A stretch of 64,000 bases of DNA from Acholoe squamosa (lineage: Eukaryota > Annelida > Polychaeta > Phyllodocida > Polynoidae): contig OX439040.1 in the NCBI GenBank assembly GCA_949317995.1, positions 74,807,972-74,871,971 of the forward strand. The letters are read 5' to 3'. Every line of letters starts with the position of its first letter. The first letter of the stretch is position 1. The notes beneath the pieces were generated by a model. That model did not search any database and was not told the origin of the DNA. It saw nothing but the letters and a program-made list of their open reading frames with translations. Positions 45,361 to 54,812 of this stretch are shown in pieces. Made by a program: the position numbers and the translations under genes.

Positions 45361-46086
45361 GTGTTCAACAATGTGTATACAAAGGCCAAGCTGATGAAAC
45401 TTCTGAAAAATCTAAAAGAAAAGTTCTTATACAAACATGTATCAATCGGGGACGAGCTGGGCGAGACTGAACAGCGAGAGTTTAATGATCTACGAGCAAT
45501 GCACTACTTAGCTAAAAGGCAGGGGTACAACACACAGTTGAGACAGCGCAAGATCATAATAGACAAGAAACCATTTGAATATAATCAACTCCACCAATTA
45601 CCCTACCAAGATCTAAATATGCAGAGAGCAAATGAGGCTGAAACACCGGACGGGCTTATGTTCAAGTCGCATCACCACAAACTATCTAACCTTTACCACT
45701 GTCAGATGTCCTATAGAGGGGTAGAATACAACAGCTCTGAGCAGGCATATCAAGTATCCAAAGCCCAAGCATGTGGTCAGAAGAACCTGGTCCTATCCCT
45801 GAAGAAGTTAGAAGATCCGGTAGAAATTATGTATGAAGCCAGGAAAATCAGACCCACAACGGAATGGAACAAAATGGCTGCTACGGTCATGCTAGAAGTC
45901 AACAAAGAGAAATTCTCTATACCATGTATGAGAGACTATCTAATCTCCACTGGGGATAAGAACTTGTATGAAGCTAGCTTTCACCCGATATGGGGGGTGA
46001 AGATGCATTTCGGACAGGCTAATCAGTGTACGACTGGAAATATCAAGGGTGAAAACCTTATGGGACAAATCGTACAGAAAATTTGA
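45361..46086 (+). CDS. LINE-2 ORF1 C-terminal domain fused to NADAR (ADP-ribose N-glycosidase-like)
   Basis: One open frame of 241 residues, entered by a frameshift and stop from the upstream ORF1 segment. Residues 1-85 are the ORF1 C-terminal domain (KAKLMKLLKNLKEKFLYKHV, LAKRQGYNTQLRQRKIIID). Residues about 100-241 are NADAR: LSNLYHCQMSYRGVEYNSSE then QAYQVSKA (conserved E127), W169 in TTEWNKMAATVMLEVNKEKF, YLISTGDKNLYEAS, PIWG (W211) and KGENLMGQIVQKI. These equal the SNF..SEH.FQ.QK, W..V, LL.T....L.E, YWG and (K)N.LG..LM blocks of YbiA. NADAR proteins cleave N-glycosidic ADP-ribose linkages, including ADP-ribosyl-guanosine in DarT1-NADAR modules. No NADAR residue is obviously missing, so the fold may be intact. 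Function in the LINE is inferred. Confidence 0.85.
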   Translation: MFNNVYTKAKLMKLLKNLKEKFLYKHVSIGDELGETEQREFNDLRAMHYLAKRQGYNTQLRQRKIIIDKKPFEYNQLHQLPYQDLNMQRANEAETPDGLMFKSHHHKLSNLYHCQMSYRGVEYNSSEQAYQVSKAQACGQKNLVLSLKKLEDPVEIMYEARKIRPTTEWNKMAATVMLEVNKEKFSIPCMRDYLISTGDKNLYEASFHPIWGVKMHFGQANQCTTGNIKGENLMGQIVQKI

Positions 46087-46419
46087 GTACAACTATCCAA
46101 AGAACCTGGAAATCCAGATGAGGAATAATAATTTCCTGAATCGATAATAATGCTTTTGTTATATACATGTTTAGTAGTTCCTTAGATGAAAGGATGTAAT
46201 AGCCTCTAAACTTTAACTGCAAAACTCATACATTATTTACATGGGTAGCCACAAGAGCTGTAAGCCCGTGGTGGGAGGGGGGTATGAAATTATTTATCGC
46301 GCATGGCATAGATTTGCTTGGTCCATAGTAACATGTATTTGGAGAGAGATCGAACACTTATGTATAAAGAAGATGTTTACTGGCAAAGTCGAATTTATTT
46401 ATGATTCTTTAGAATTAAT
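46087..46419 (+). other. LINE-2 spacer between NADAR and ORF2
   Basis: About 330 bp without an open frame, placed where an intergenic or ORF2 translation-start region would be. Confidence 0.5.
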
Positions 46420-47188
46420 ATGCCTTTAAAAAATAAATTTAGAAAAGGTTTCTCAATTGTACACATGAATGCTAGGAGTGTGAGAAATAAGTTTACTAAG
46501 ATCAAAGAAGAATTAAATGATAGTTTTATAGATATTATACTATTTTCAGAGACATGGTTGAATGAGATGGATTGTAGTAAATTATATAGCTTCCCAAGAT
46601 ATAATCTTTTTCGCCAAGACTGTATCAGTATTTATAGAGGCGGTGGTTTGTGTGCATATGTTGATGAGGGTCTATCATGTTCAGTTGACAAGTTTAAAAC
46701 CTTAAACAGAATTAATGAAAACATAGAAGTTCAATGGCTATTATCAGCCAAAGGTGCAAATAAAAAATGTATTGTGTGTAATATCTAGACCACCCTCAGG
46801 TAACCTTATGGAATTTTGTAATACTATGCGAGCTTTACTTCTACAAATTGATAATCTAGATGGATATGATATTTTCATTCTTGGAGACTTCAATGTAAAT
46901 ATATTAACCAACACACCAGATAAACAGCTTCTTATAGAAACCTTTGATCATTTTCACTTGGTACAACTCGTTAATGAGGTCACAACCACATCAGGTACAA
47001 ATACGTGTATAGATTTGATTTTTTCAAACTGTGATACTATCACCTCTAGTGGTCCACTAAACATACATTTGTCAGATCATTTACCGGTACATATTCAAAA
47101 ATCCCAAATACATGTAAAAAAGAATTACAGAACCTTCCTCGGAAGATCATACAATAAGCTAGATTTAGAAAATTTTATTCAGACCTAG
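46420..47188 (+). pseudogene. LINE-2 ORF2, AP-endonuclease domain
   Basis: Two overlapping frames (46420-46788 and 46754-47188, one frameshift). Motifs in order: SIVHMNARSVRNKFTKIKEE, IILFSETWLNEMD, YRGGGLCAYVDEG, FILGDFNVNIL, and CIDLIFSNC with LSDHLPVHI. The catalytic E (SETWL), D/N (GDFN) and H (SDH) are present. This domain nicks the target to prime reverse transcription. The start is taken at MPLKNKFRKG, where the frame opens. Confidence 0.85.
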
Positions 47189-49234
47189 AAAATTGTAATT
47201 GGAATTATTTTAATCAATCGAATGATCAATGTGTTTGCTGGACCATACTGGAAAATATGATTAAAATAATGCTTGACTTACAATGTCCTTTTAAAAATTT
47301 TAAAGTTGTAGATAAGCCTAGTCCATTGATGTCAAATGAGCTTCTTAAAAGGATTAACGACAAAAATGTATTATTAAAATTAGCTAGACAAAACATGGAT
47401 ATTATCTCCTGGCACAGAGCCAGAGAGTGTAGAAACAAAGTTAACAGAGAAATAGAACTGGCCAAAGAGACTTATCATTCCAATTTGTCTGAGATTTTTA
47501 AGAACGATTCTAAAAAATTCTGGAGTACTATGAAAGACATCCTACCTTCAAAAAAAGGCAATAATAAATCAATTATGCTAACAGACGAAAATGGCCATGT
47601 AATCTTGATTAATGATACATCTACTTATATAAATAATTTTTTCGCAGAGATTGGACCTAGACTTGCTGAGCAACACCAAACTATTTTTAATTTCAAAGGT
47701 ACTCGCTGTGAGGTAGACATGCCAGATATGAATTTTACAGATGAAGAAATCAAAAAATGTTTGTCTGATATAGACACATCTAAGTCATCTGCCATTGATT
47801 ATTTATCCACCGATATATTTAAAAAAACTATGATTAAATTTCCTCAAAAATTCATTAAAATTATTAATTTGATTACAAATACAGACCAAATTCCAGATAG
47901 CTGGAAAATTGCTACGGTGACTCCATTACCAAAAGGCAGGGATCCGTCCAACGTGTCAAATCTCAGACCGATTAGTGTCCTACCGGTACCAGGCAAAATT
48001 CTTGAGAGACTCATACACAATAAACTAAGTGAACATTTAGATAGATTTGATATATTATCGAAAAACCAAGGAGGCTACCAGAAATGTAAATCTACACTCG
48101 ATTCTATCTCAGTATTAGTTAATGATGTATTAGAAAATAGAAATGAAGGCAATGTAACAATGGCTGCTTTTATAGACATGAAAAAGGCCTTTGATTCAGT
48201 AAACACTTGATATTATTAAAAAAACTTAAACAATATGGAGTCAGAAATAAAAATCTAACTTTAATAGAAAATTACCTGTCAAGGAGACAACAATGTTCTA
48301 TAGCCAACCATATACGTTCTGAACGAGCTAACTTATCATGTGGAGTGCAACAGGGCTCAATTTTGAGTCCTTTGTTCTTTTTATTGTATATTAATGACTG
48401 CATTTCTGAAAATGATGTACATAAAACCTTGTTATATGCAGATGACTCAGTACTATACGTATCAGGAAAAAATATAGATGTATTAACAAATGAACTTTCT
48501 ACTGCACTAAATCCTTTCTCTCTTTGGTCCTCGGCTAACAAACTTACAATGAATGAAGCTAAAACAAAAATCATGACCTTTGCTTCAGCAATCAAGTTGA
48601 AAAGAATGCATAAGCCTAAAATTGTTCTAAACAGGAAAACTTTAATGAATGTCCAATCGTATAAATATCTAGAAGTTACCCTAGACCAAATAATGAATTT
48701 TAATATGTATGTGTGAAATGTCATAAAAAATCATTAATCTTGTATAAAACTAGGAAATATCTATCTACCACAGCAAGAATAAGAATGTATAAAATGCATA
48801 TTATACCAATTATTGATTACTGTGATATATTATACAATGGAGCTAAGGCTGAGCTGCTATTAGAACTTCAGCGACTGCAAAATAAGTGTCTAAAGACCTG
48901 TTTAGATGTCCATATATTGACTCCTACCAAATTTGTACATAGAGAAACGGATACTCCCATGCTAGAAGCTAGAAGACTTTATCATATTAAAATGCTTGCT
49001 CATAAAAGATCAACAATGGAGGAATATATTAAACCGACAGTAAGAAATACAAGATTTTCGAGTGCTCCTGTACTAAACTACAGGAAAATAAATTGTACAG
49101 CATATACAAAATCTCCTGAATGTCTATGTGCCCAAACATGGAATAATCTTGAAACTGATACCAGAAATATAAGAGATAAAGATAAATTCAAGGCTATATC
49201 TAAGAAATGCCTGAATCAATCCATCAATGTATAA
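47189..49234 (+). pseudogene. LINE-2 ORF2, reverse transcriptase and C-terminal region
   Basis: Frame 47257-48210 has the basic linker, NFTDEEIKKCLSDIDTSKSS, VTPLPKGRDPSNVSNLRPIS, RLIHNKLSEHL and FIDMKKAFDSVN (motif A). A frameshift at 48,207 leads to 48207-48716 with GVQQGSILSPLFFLLYIND and the intact catalytic YADD. A second shift leads to 48713-49234, the thumb and C-terminal region (TARIRMYKMHIIPIIDYCDI, LQRLQNKCLKTCL). A stop at 47,186 also separates it from the endonuclease. All motifs survive, so the inactivation is recent. Confidence 0.9.
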
Positions 49235-49779
49235 ATTATATTGTAAAATAATTATACAAACTGTAACTGAAATAATATCTAAGAACCTATACCATAATGT
49301 GCAATGTTAAACGACTACTTAAGACCATACTTAGAGTGTTCTACATCGACTCTGTCAATCAATGTATAACTTAGTTAGAATCTGACTGTACCAATGCATG
49401 TTGTAAATATCAATTATAAGACAGGGGGAGGGAAACAATCATTATTGTACTTAAAGTAGATTTAGAGTGCCCCAAATTGTTCAAAATATTATTATTATAC
49501 TTTATAATTCTATGAATACTGGTAAGAATTTAAATGGTCAGATCATAACAACATTTTCTAAATGACGATCTGGTCATTAACAGTTTGGTCATGTTAATAT
49601 CACTATAAATTACCTTATAACAAGGGTAATTATGTAATATATTATTGTATGTACTTAGGTTACTATACAAAAATGATATTATATCCAACGGACAGCGATA
49701 TATACACCACGAGCCTATGTTTACATGATGAATGTACCTTAAGACCAAATAAAGTTTAAATCTGTTAAAAAAAAAAAAT
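49235..49779 (+). other. LINE-2 3' UTR and poly(A)
   Basis: Follows the RT stop, contains AATAAA at 49,748 and ends in twelve A. It marks the 3' end of the insertion. Confidence 0.75.
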
Positions 49780-49871
49780 CAGTAATACAAATGTTAATAT
49801 ACAGGTAATTTCCACACACAGTAATTATACAGTTGGTTATAAAGTATAAAGTTATGTTCCACTCCACCTGT

Positions 49872-49872
<1 letters not shown>

Positions 49873-49952
<80 letters not shown>
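49873..49952. repeat. (AAT)n microsatellite
   Basis: About 26 AAT units inside R1, grown at the place where copy 1 has only a short ATTAATAATA. Confidence 0.95.
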
Positions 49953-51058
49953 GTCTGACCCAACAGAGTGCAGAGCTATAGCAGTTAGCAGGAGAGCTGG
50001 ACTGGAGATGTTACTGGAGTGGTGGTTCTGGAGATTCTGATTTCAAGAGGTGCCCACCAGGGGTATAAGTACCCAACCCCTGGCTTGGCCCTCCAGACTT
50101 ACTGGAGCCAGTAGTCATTCAGGTCTCAGTGGGCCCACAAAGGACCCCTATAAACGCCGCTGCATCCCCCATTGTCTCAGTCAGTTTGGCATGTTCAGAC
50201 CCTCATAACTCCGATGTTTATGCGTCTAGAGCCTCCATATTGCGCATGTGCGAACTTGAATATGTCCGATTTCCACTCATAGTTTTCTGGGCGCGTTTCT
50301 TGCGCCAGTTTGTCTGTGGCGCATTCGGAGGTCAAAACAGTCTTTGTTGCATAACTTCCTTAATAAATGGAGTTGGACCTTGATCTTGGGCTCATTTTGA
50401 CCGTCTTATTGTAACAATTACATAGCTGCTTTCATATTTGACCTGGGTTGCTCTGGGGGGCTAGAGCGACCGGAAGTTTATGGCGGTGTTACTTATGTAA
50501 CCCATTGTTCAGTCTTTGCTGCTCAGACACCCATGACGGCATCAGTGGTCTCAGCCACCCATGACAGTCGGTTGCATTGACTTTAAAACATTATATACAC
50601 TATTGTTTGTGCTCAGTGAACCATTAGGTCGTTAGCTTTGACCATTAAATAATTATATATACCTTTGTTATGTGGTCAGTGAACCATGAGGTCAGTTCTT
50701 TGGTCTTATAACTTATGTATATTTGACATAGTTGGTGTTCAGTGGAACGTGGATGCTCATGTGGACATTCAGTGTATTAATGCCTCATATTTTCATGCAT
50801 TAATACAATCATATGTTAAGATTATTGGAATAATAAAATGGTACGTCATAATTACATTTACATGTAACATTTATACTCTACTCCTCCCGAGTGAACTCAA
50901 GTACATAATGTATAGAAGTGTAGCCTAAAGTATGTGTAATGTCAGGGCGTGTGACCTGCTTAAAATTGTTAAGACAGTGTACCTGTAGTCTTGCCATTCA
51001 TGGTTATAAATCACCAATTCAGAAACCTTTGTATAGGGAGACAAATCTATACACGTAC

Positions 51059-51193
51059 ATCACTGTAGGGGTCTGTGGTGTGTGAGGTACACTGTCCTCG
51101 TCTGACACTGGAACAGCTGGCTTTTTGCGGGGACTTGTCCTCCTTGGTGTGTTAGCTAGACAAGCATCATCTAACACGGTAACAGCTATCAAG
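51059..51193 (-). CDS. Phase-2 host gene, exon 2
   Basis: Encodes a central LANTPRRTSPRKKPAVPVSD then EDSVPHTPQTPT. SPRKK is a minor-groove-binding SPKK-type motif, and TPRR/SPRK sites could be proline-directed phosphosites. The donor is GTACGTG. The acceptor chosen is GAGACACAG at 51,194, which joins exon 1 in frame; GCGAG six bases upstream would also keep the frame. Phase 2 at both ends, 135 bp. Confidence 0.6.
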
Positions 51194-51405
51194 CTGTGTC
51201 TCGCTTGGTACATACATATGGACTGGGTCAAAGGGAATTTTGATGAAATGGCTGTATAAGGGGTTAGGGAAGGGTAAAATCTGAGAACGTTAACATTGTG
51301 AAAAGGAACTGAAAAGGAATTTAAGACCAAACACCCCACCCCTGTATTGCTCACCTCTCTGTTTAGTTTATCACATTCTTTTTTGGGAAGTAGATCTACT
51401 CTTAC

Positions 51406-51524
51406 CTCTCTACTTTTCTTATCTTATCTGGGAGCTTCTTCTCCTCAGCATCTTTAGTCTTCTCTCTATGACGTGCAGAACTTAGCCGACTTTTCTCTTT
51501 CTGTTCTGGTGTAGTAGGCACCAT
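51406..51524 (-). CDS. Phase-2 host gene, exon 1 (start of a small basic protein)
   Basis: ATG in a good context (AAAAAGATGG) opens MVPTTPEQKEKSRLSSARHR then EKTKDAEEKKLPDKIRKVE, ending in a GTAAGAG donor in phase 2. With exons 2, 4 and 5 the coding length is 561 bp, 186 residues, in one frame. The product would be short, disordered, lysine/arginine-rich in the first two thirds and acidic at the end, without a signal peptide or membrane segment. I do not recognise a family. Upstream, 51,525-52,600, should hold the promoter; no TATA box is evident. Confidence 0.65.
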
Positions 51525-52921
51525 CTTTTTAGGGAACAAAAAAAAAAACACTACTTTTTTAACATGGAAATTCTCCAGGCGAGTGACCTTCTAGCCCTAT
51601 ATCAAAAAAAAAAACACACAAAATCATACGAAAAGGAAGGTAGGCACTTTGATAAAGCCACTGCGGAGGGTGAGAAAAGCTGGCACACTGGGTTGACACT
51701 TTCTGCCAGGTGGGAGTGCGGCTGATAATCGCGACCTTGCCGATATTGCCAATTTAGGGTACTATTAGGGGATTTTCCTTGTATTTTAATAGTTATCCTT
51801 AAAGTTCAGATATCAAGGTACCCACCAGCGAAATCTGGGAGAAGAAAATACAATTATTAAGTGTTTTACAATGACTTTAGTATGAAGGTAATATTGAAGC
51901 CTTGAAAAACATATTCAAACCACTGGAGACACCAAAAAACTAATATCAGACACAGTTAAAGTGCATAATAAACTAGCAGCATATATAATTTCATGTATTT
52001 ATGACTTTGCCCAATGATACCTTTGAGAGGACCAAAATATAAAACAATAGAAAAGAAATGGCTGTGTGTAGAGCCGCCATGTTATGATTTTTTATTAGCA
52101 TTTCACTACTACTTAGAATCAATTTGAAAATGAATTAAAGATATCAACTGAAAGCTAAGATTCTAAATATCATGTAAAACTAAATTTTATTTAGATCTGA
52201 TCTCTGTTTCTATACAAGATATAAACAAAATTCAATGGCCTCGATCAAATGCGGTCACAGGGATCTTTCTGTATTCAGTTTAATTGTTTTTGCTGAAGTG
52301 CCCAGGCAATGTAAGGGACCGAATGCTGCGTTACCTGACCACTGACCCAAACGAGTTTGTCATCGAAATACATTGAAATCATGGAATAATTATGGCTCAG
52401 CTATGTCTCTATAGTACGTACCTCTCCCAGTAATATCTACTCTGTTTTACAACGTATTTTCACATTAAAACCGAAATAATTAGTTAATTGCATCGACATC
52501 TTACCATGATTTGTTGTCGTCTGGCACCGAAAGCGTCCGTACGACCAAAGTAGGAGGTCACATGATCTCACTCAGTCAATGGCAGGCCAAGCTGTGGAGT
52601 AGTTCCAAAATAATCCGCTAGATGTCACTTGGGAGCACATGCAGGTTGCCCGGACATAAGCAGTTTCCCGCCCCCTGCACCAGGCCGAAAGGCAATACAA
52701 GGTACTCTATGGCCAGGTCCTTTAGGGGTCTTGGGGGGTGAATAACTGTAATGGTCAGTATATTTAAATATATTATTCACCAGGAGGGGAAGAAACAATT
52801 TTTGGATGTCCAGGCGAGAAAATGGGGGATTTTTATGTGAAAACACTAATGGGTTCCTGATGACGAAGATATACTAGGAATTCTAACTTTTTTTGGGGGA
52901 ATATATTATATATAACTTAGA
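51525..52921. other. Upstream flank of the phase-2 gene; no other gene recognised
   Basis: No coding region on either strand. It is the likely promoter region of the minus-strand gene starting at 51,524. Confidence 0.35.
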
Positions 52922-54115
52922 TTTTTTTTTTTTTTAAATATCTTTATTGCCAATAAAGTAGGTTACCGGTACAGATCAATCTTAACGTCTTTGTTGAATA
53001 GTCTTAAGTTCTAGGAATGTTTCAGGTATTCCTTACTAATGGTATTTTCTTTTAATACATTAATTCAACAGGTATCTATGTATATACTTCAAATAGAAAT
53101 AGATAAATACGACGGAGGTCTTATCTGGTCTCCTACCGGTAGATCATAGTATATCAATTATCGATTATCAACCACATAATTTGGTACAATTTGTTCAGAA
53201 AGAGTCAATATATATACAGTAGCATAGTATTAAGCAAAAACCTCATTAGGTCTTCCGCTTTAGTTCATAGAATATCAAACAATGAGGAATACAGTGAGAA
53301 TTTAGACTAAACTCTTATTAATCATGTCTTTTTCATATGGCAAAAAGAAAGCTATGGACCTCATCCCCACTAAATTAGTGTTATGGGTTGATCCTTCTGG
53401 TCCTAGCTATTTAAACATTTTAATAAAATAGAAAACTAGACACTAGAAAAGGAATATATTTGAAATTGATAGGGAGAGGGGAGAGGGTCTGGGAAAACAT
53501 GTAAAATTACATTAATTTGGAATAGGTTGATTGTAGGGTAGAAGGGATTTAAGATATGTTCTAGTATCATTTTTAAATATTTCTAAGGTTTCAGTGTTCC
53601 TTCTACCACATGTTAAAGCATTCCATGTTATGGCACCATGAAACTCCACACTTCTAATATAAGAAAGACAATTTGGAGTAATTGTTTTACATAAAGGGGC
53701 ATCATGTTGTCTGGTTTGTAGTCTATTTACAATCTTGTAATCCAGTGATCTCGAACGGCTATACATATAGTTTATAGTATGAGCAAATCTTCTGTCTATT
53801 AATTTATTACAACCAGTAACATTGTGTATTAAATTTGTGTTTGTAATATGAGGTACTTTCAGGCATATTTTCAAACATCTATTTTGGGCATATTGTAGTG
53901 GATCCAAATATTTTCCATAAGTTGTTGAGAAACATATATCAGCATAATCCATATAGGGAAGTATAGTAGTTTTATAAATTTTCACTGATAATTTCACATC
54001 TAGATATTTCCTTAGTAAACACAGTTTATATGTTTTAGAAGTGATAGTCTTAATCTGTTTTTTTAGGTGGTATTTGTAAGAGTGTCAGTAGACCGTTATA
54101 GGTATTGTACTTATC
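52922..54115 (-). mobile_element. LINE-3: 5'-truncated LINE fragment
   Basis: On the minus strand it ends with AATAAAG and an A-run (T-run at 52,922-52,935 on the plus strand). The frame 53512-53997, extending in frame upstream to about 54,065, encodes an RT thumb and C-terminal region: YKLCLLRKYLDVKLSVKIYK, TILPYMDYADICFST, AQNRCLKICLKVPHITN, AITWNALTCG. This is the same region as the LINE-2 C-terminus but clearly diverged. Catalytic motifs are absent through 5' truncation. Confidence 0.8.
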
Positions 54116-54154
54116 ATATTTATTTTTCACCTTTGACTCTACCATGTAACCCAG

Positions 54155-54761
54155 TGTCCGAGTCTACCCACAAGCCAAGCCATACCCATAGACCAAAGGC
54201 TGGCGATGTCAACTGCACTCAGTGACCCCGCCTCCTCCCACTGGAGGATACGCCCGTTAATCACGAGCAGCTCACTGCATGCTAGAAATTCCTAGCAGCT
54301 ATGTTTAGACCAACTCCTCCCGCTGGAGGACATGCCCATTGATCATGAGCAGCTCACAGCATACCGGGAATTCCCAGCAGCCATATTTAGAACCATACTG
54401 AACTCTGTGACCCCCAGTGCTATGTTTAGGATCCACCTACATACCTGCACTGGAGTTCCCCAGTTACTATATTTAGCTCACCTGATACTATTTTTATGAT
54501 GAGCTGGGTGAGCAGCTCCTACTATAAATACTTGTAGGTGGAGCAGCTCACTCATCTATCTTTCTACCTTCATACCTCATCCCTCACACACTCACGTGAG
54601 ATAAGAGCCCTCAGCTCAAGGGCTAGGCTTGGACACTGTTGGGCCCCTTATACTGTATCACCATCTATACCTTGTGGACTTCAATGAATAAAGTGGATAT
54701 CAAACTGGATCCCTGATTCGTCTGTATTCTTCCTCATTCATCATTTACGGACTTGTTGACA
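54155..54761 (+). repeat. Gypsy-B 5' LTR
   Basis: The start is taken at TGTCCGAG; the end TTGACA is shared with Gypsy-A. It has repeated GAGCAGCTC words, a TATAAATACT box near 54,525 and an AATAAA signal near 54,687. The second half aligns with the Gypsy-A LTR; the left boundary is less sure. Confidence 0.7.
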
Positions 54762-54812
54762 ATGGTGGAAAACCCTCACGTATCATCCCACAGTTACCAC
54801 CTCTCATGAGCC

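Larger units (their letters stand above)
44649..49779 (+). mobile_element. LINE-2: nearly full-length APE-type LINE with ORF1-NADAR fusion
   Basis: The order is 5' UTR, ORF1 (44773 onward), NADAR, AP-endonuclease, reverse transcriptase, 3' UTR, AATAAA at 49,748 and an A-run at 49,768-49,779. R1 sequence is interrupted with ATCAGTAA just before (44641-44648) and TCAGTAA just after the A-run, a probable target duplication. RT motifs (LRPISVLPVPGKILERL, FIDMKKAFDSVN, GVQQGSILSPL, YADD) place it in the CR1/L2/Jockey supergroup. Only a few frameshifts are present, so it is much younger than LINE-1. Confidence 0.85.
41062..50850 (+). mobile_element. Repeat R1, copy 2, carrying nested Ngaro and LINE-2 elements
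   Basis: Starts TGTCATACTAGTAATTGTGC and ends AATGGTACGTCATA, with ATTA duplicated at 41058-41061 and 50851-50854. R1 sequence is present in three pieces: 41062-41126, 44551-44648 and about 49,780-50,850. Their order and content follow copy 1 (17576-18924, minus). The gaps are filled exactly by Ngaro and LINE-2. R1 lies in the host-gene intron, 25 bp upstream of exon 3. Confidence 0.75.

Noticed and set aside
48272..48724. 150-codon minus-strand frame inside the LINE-2 RT
   Set aside because: Antisense shadow of the RT region with its YADD motif.
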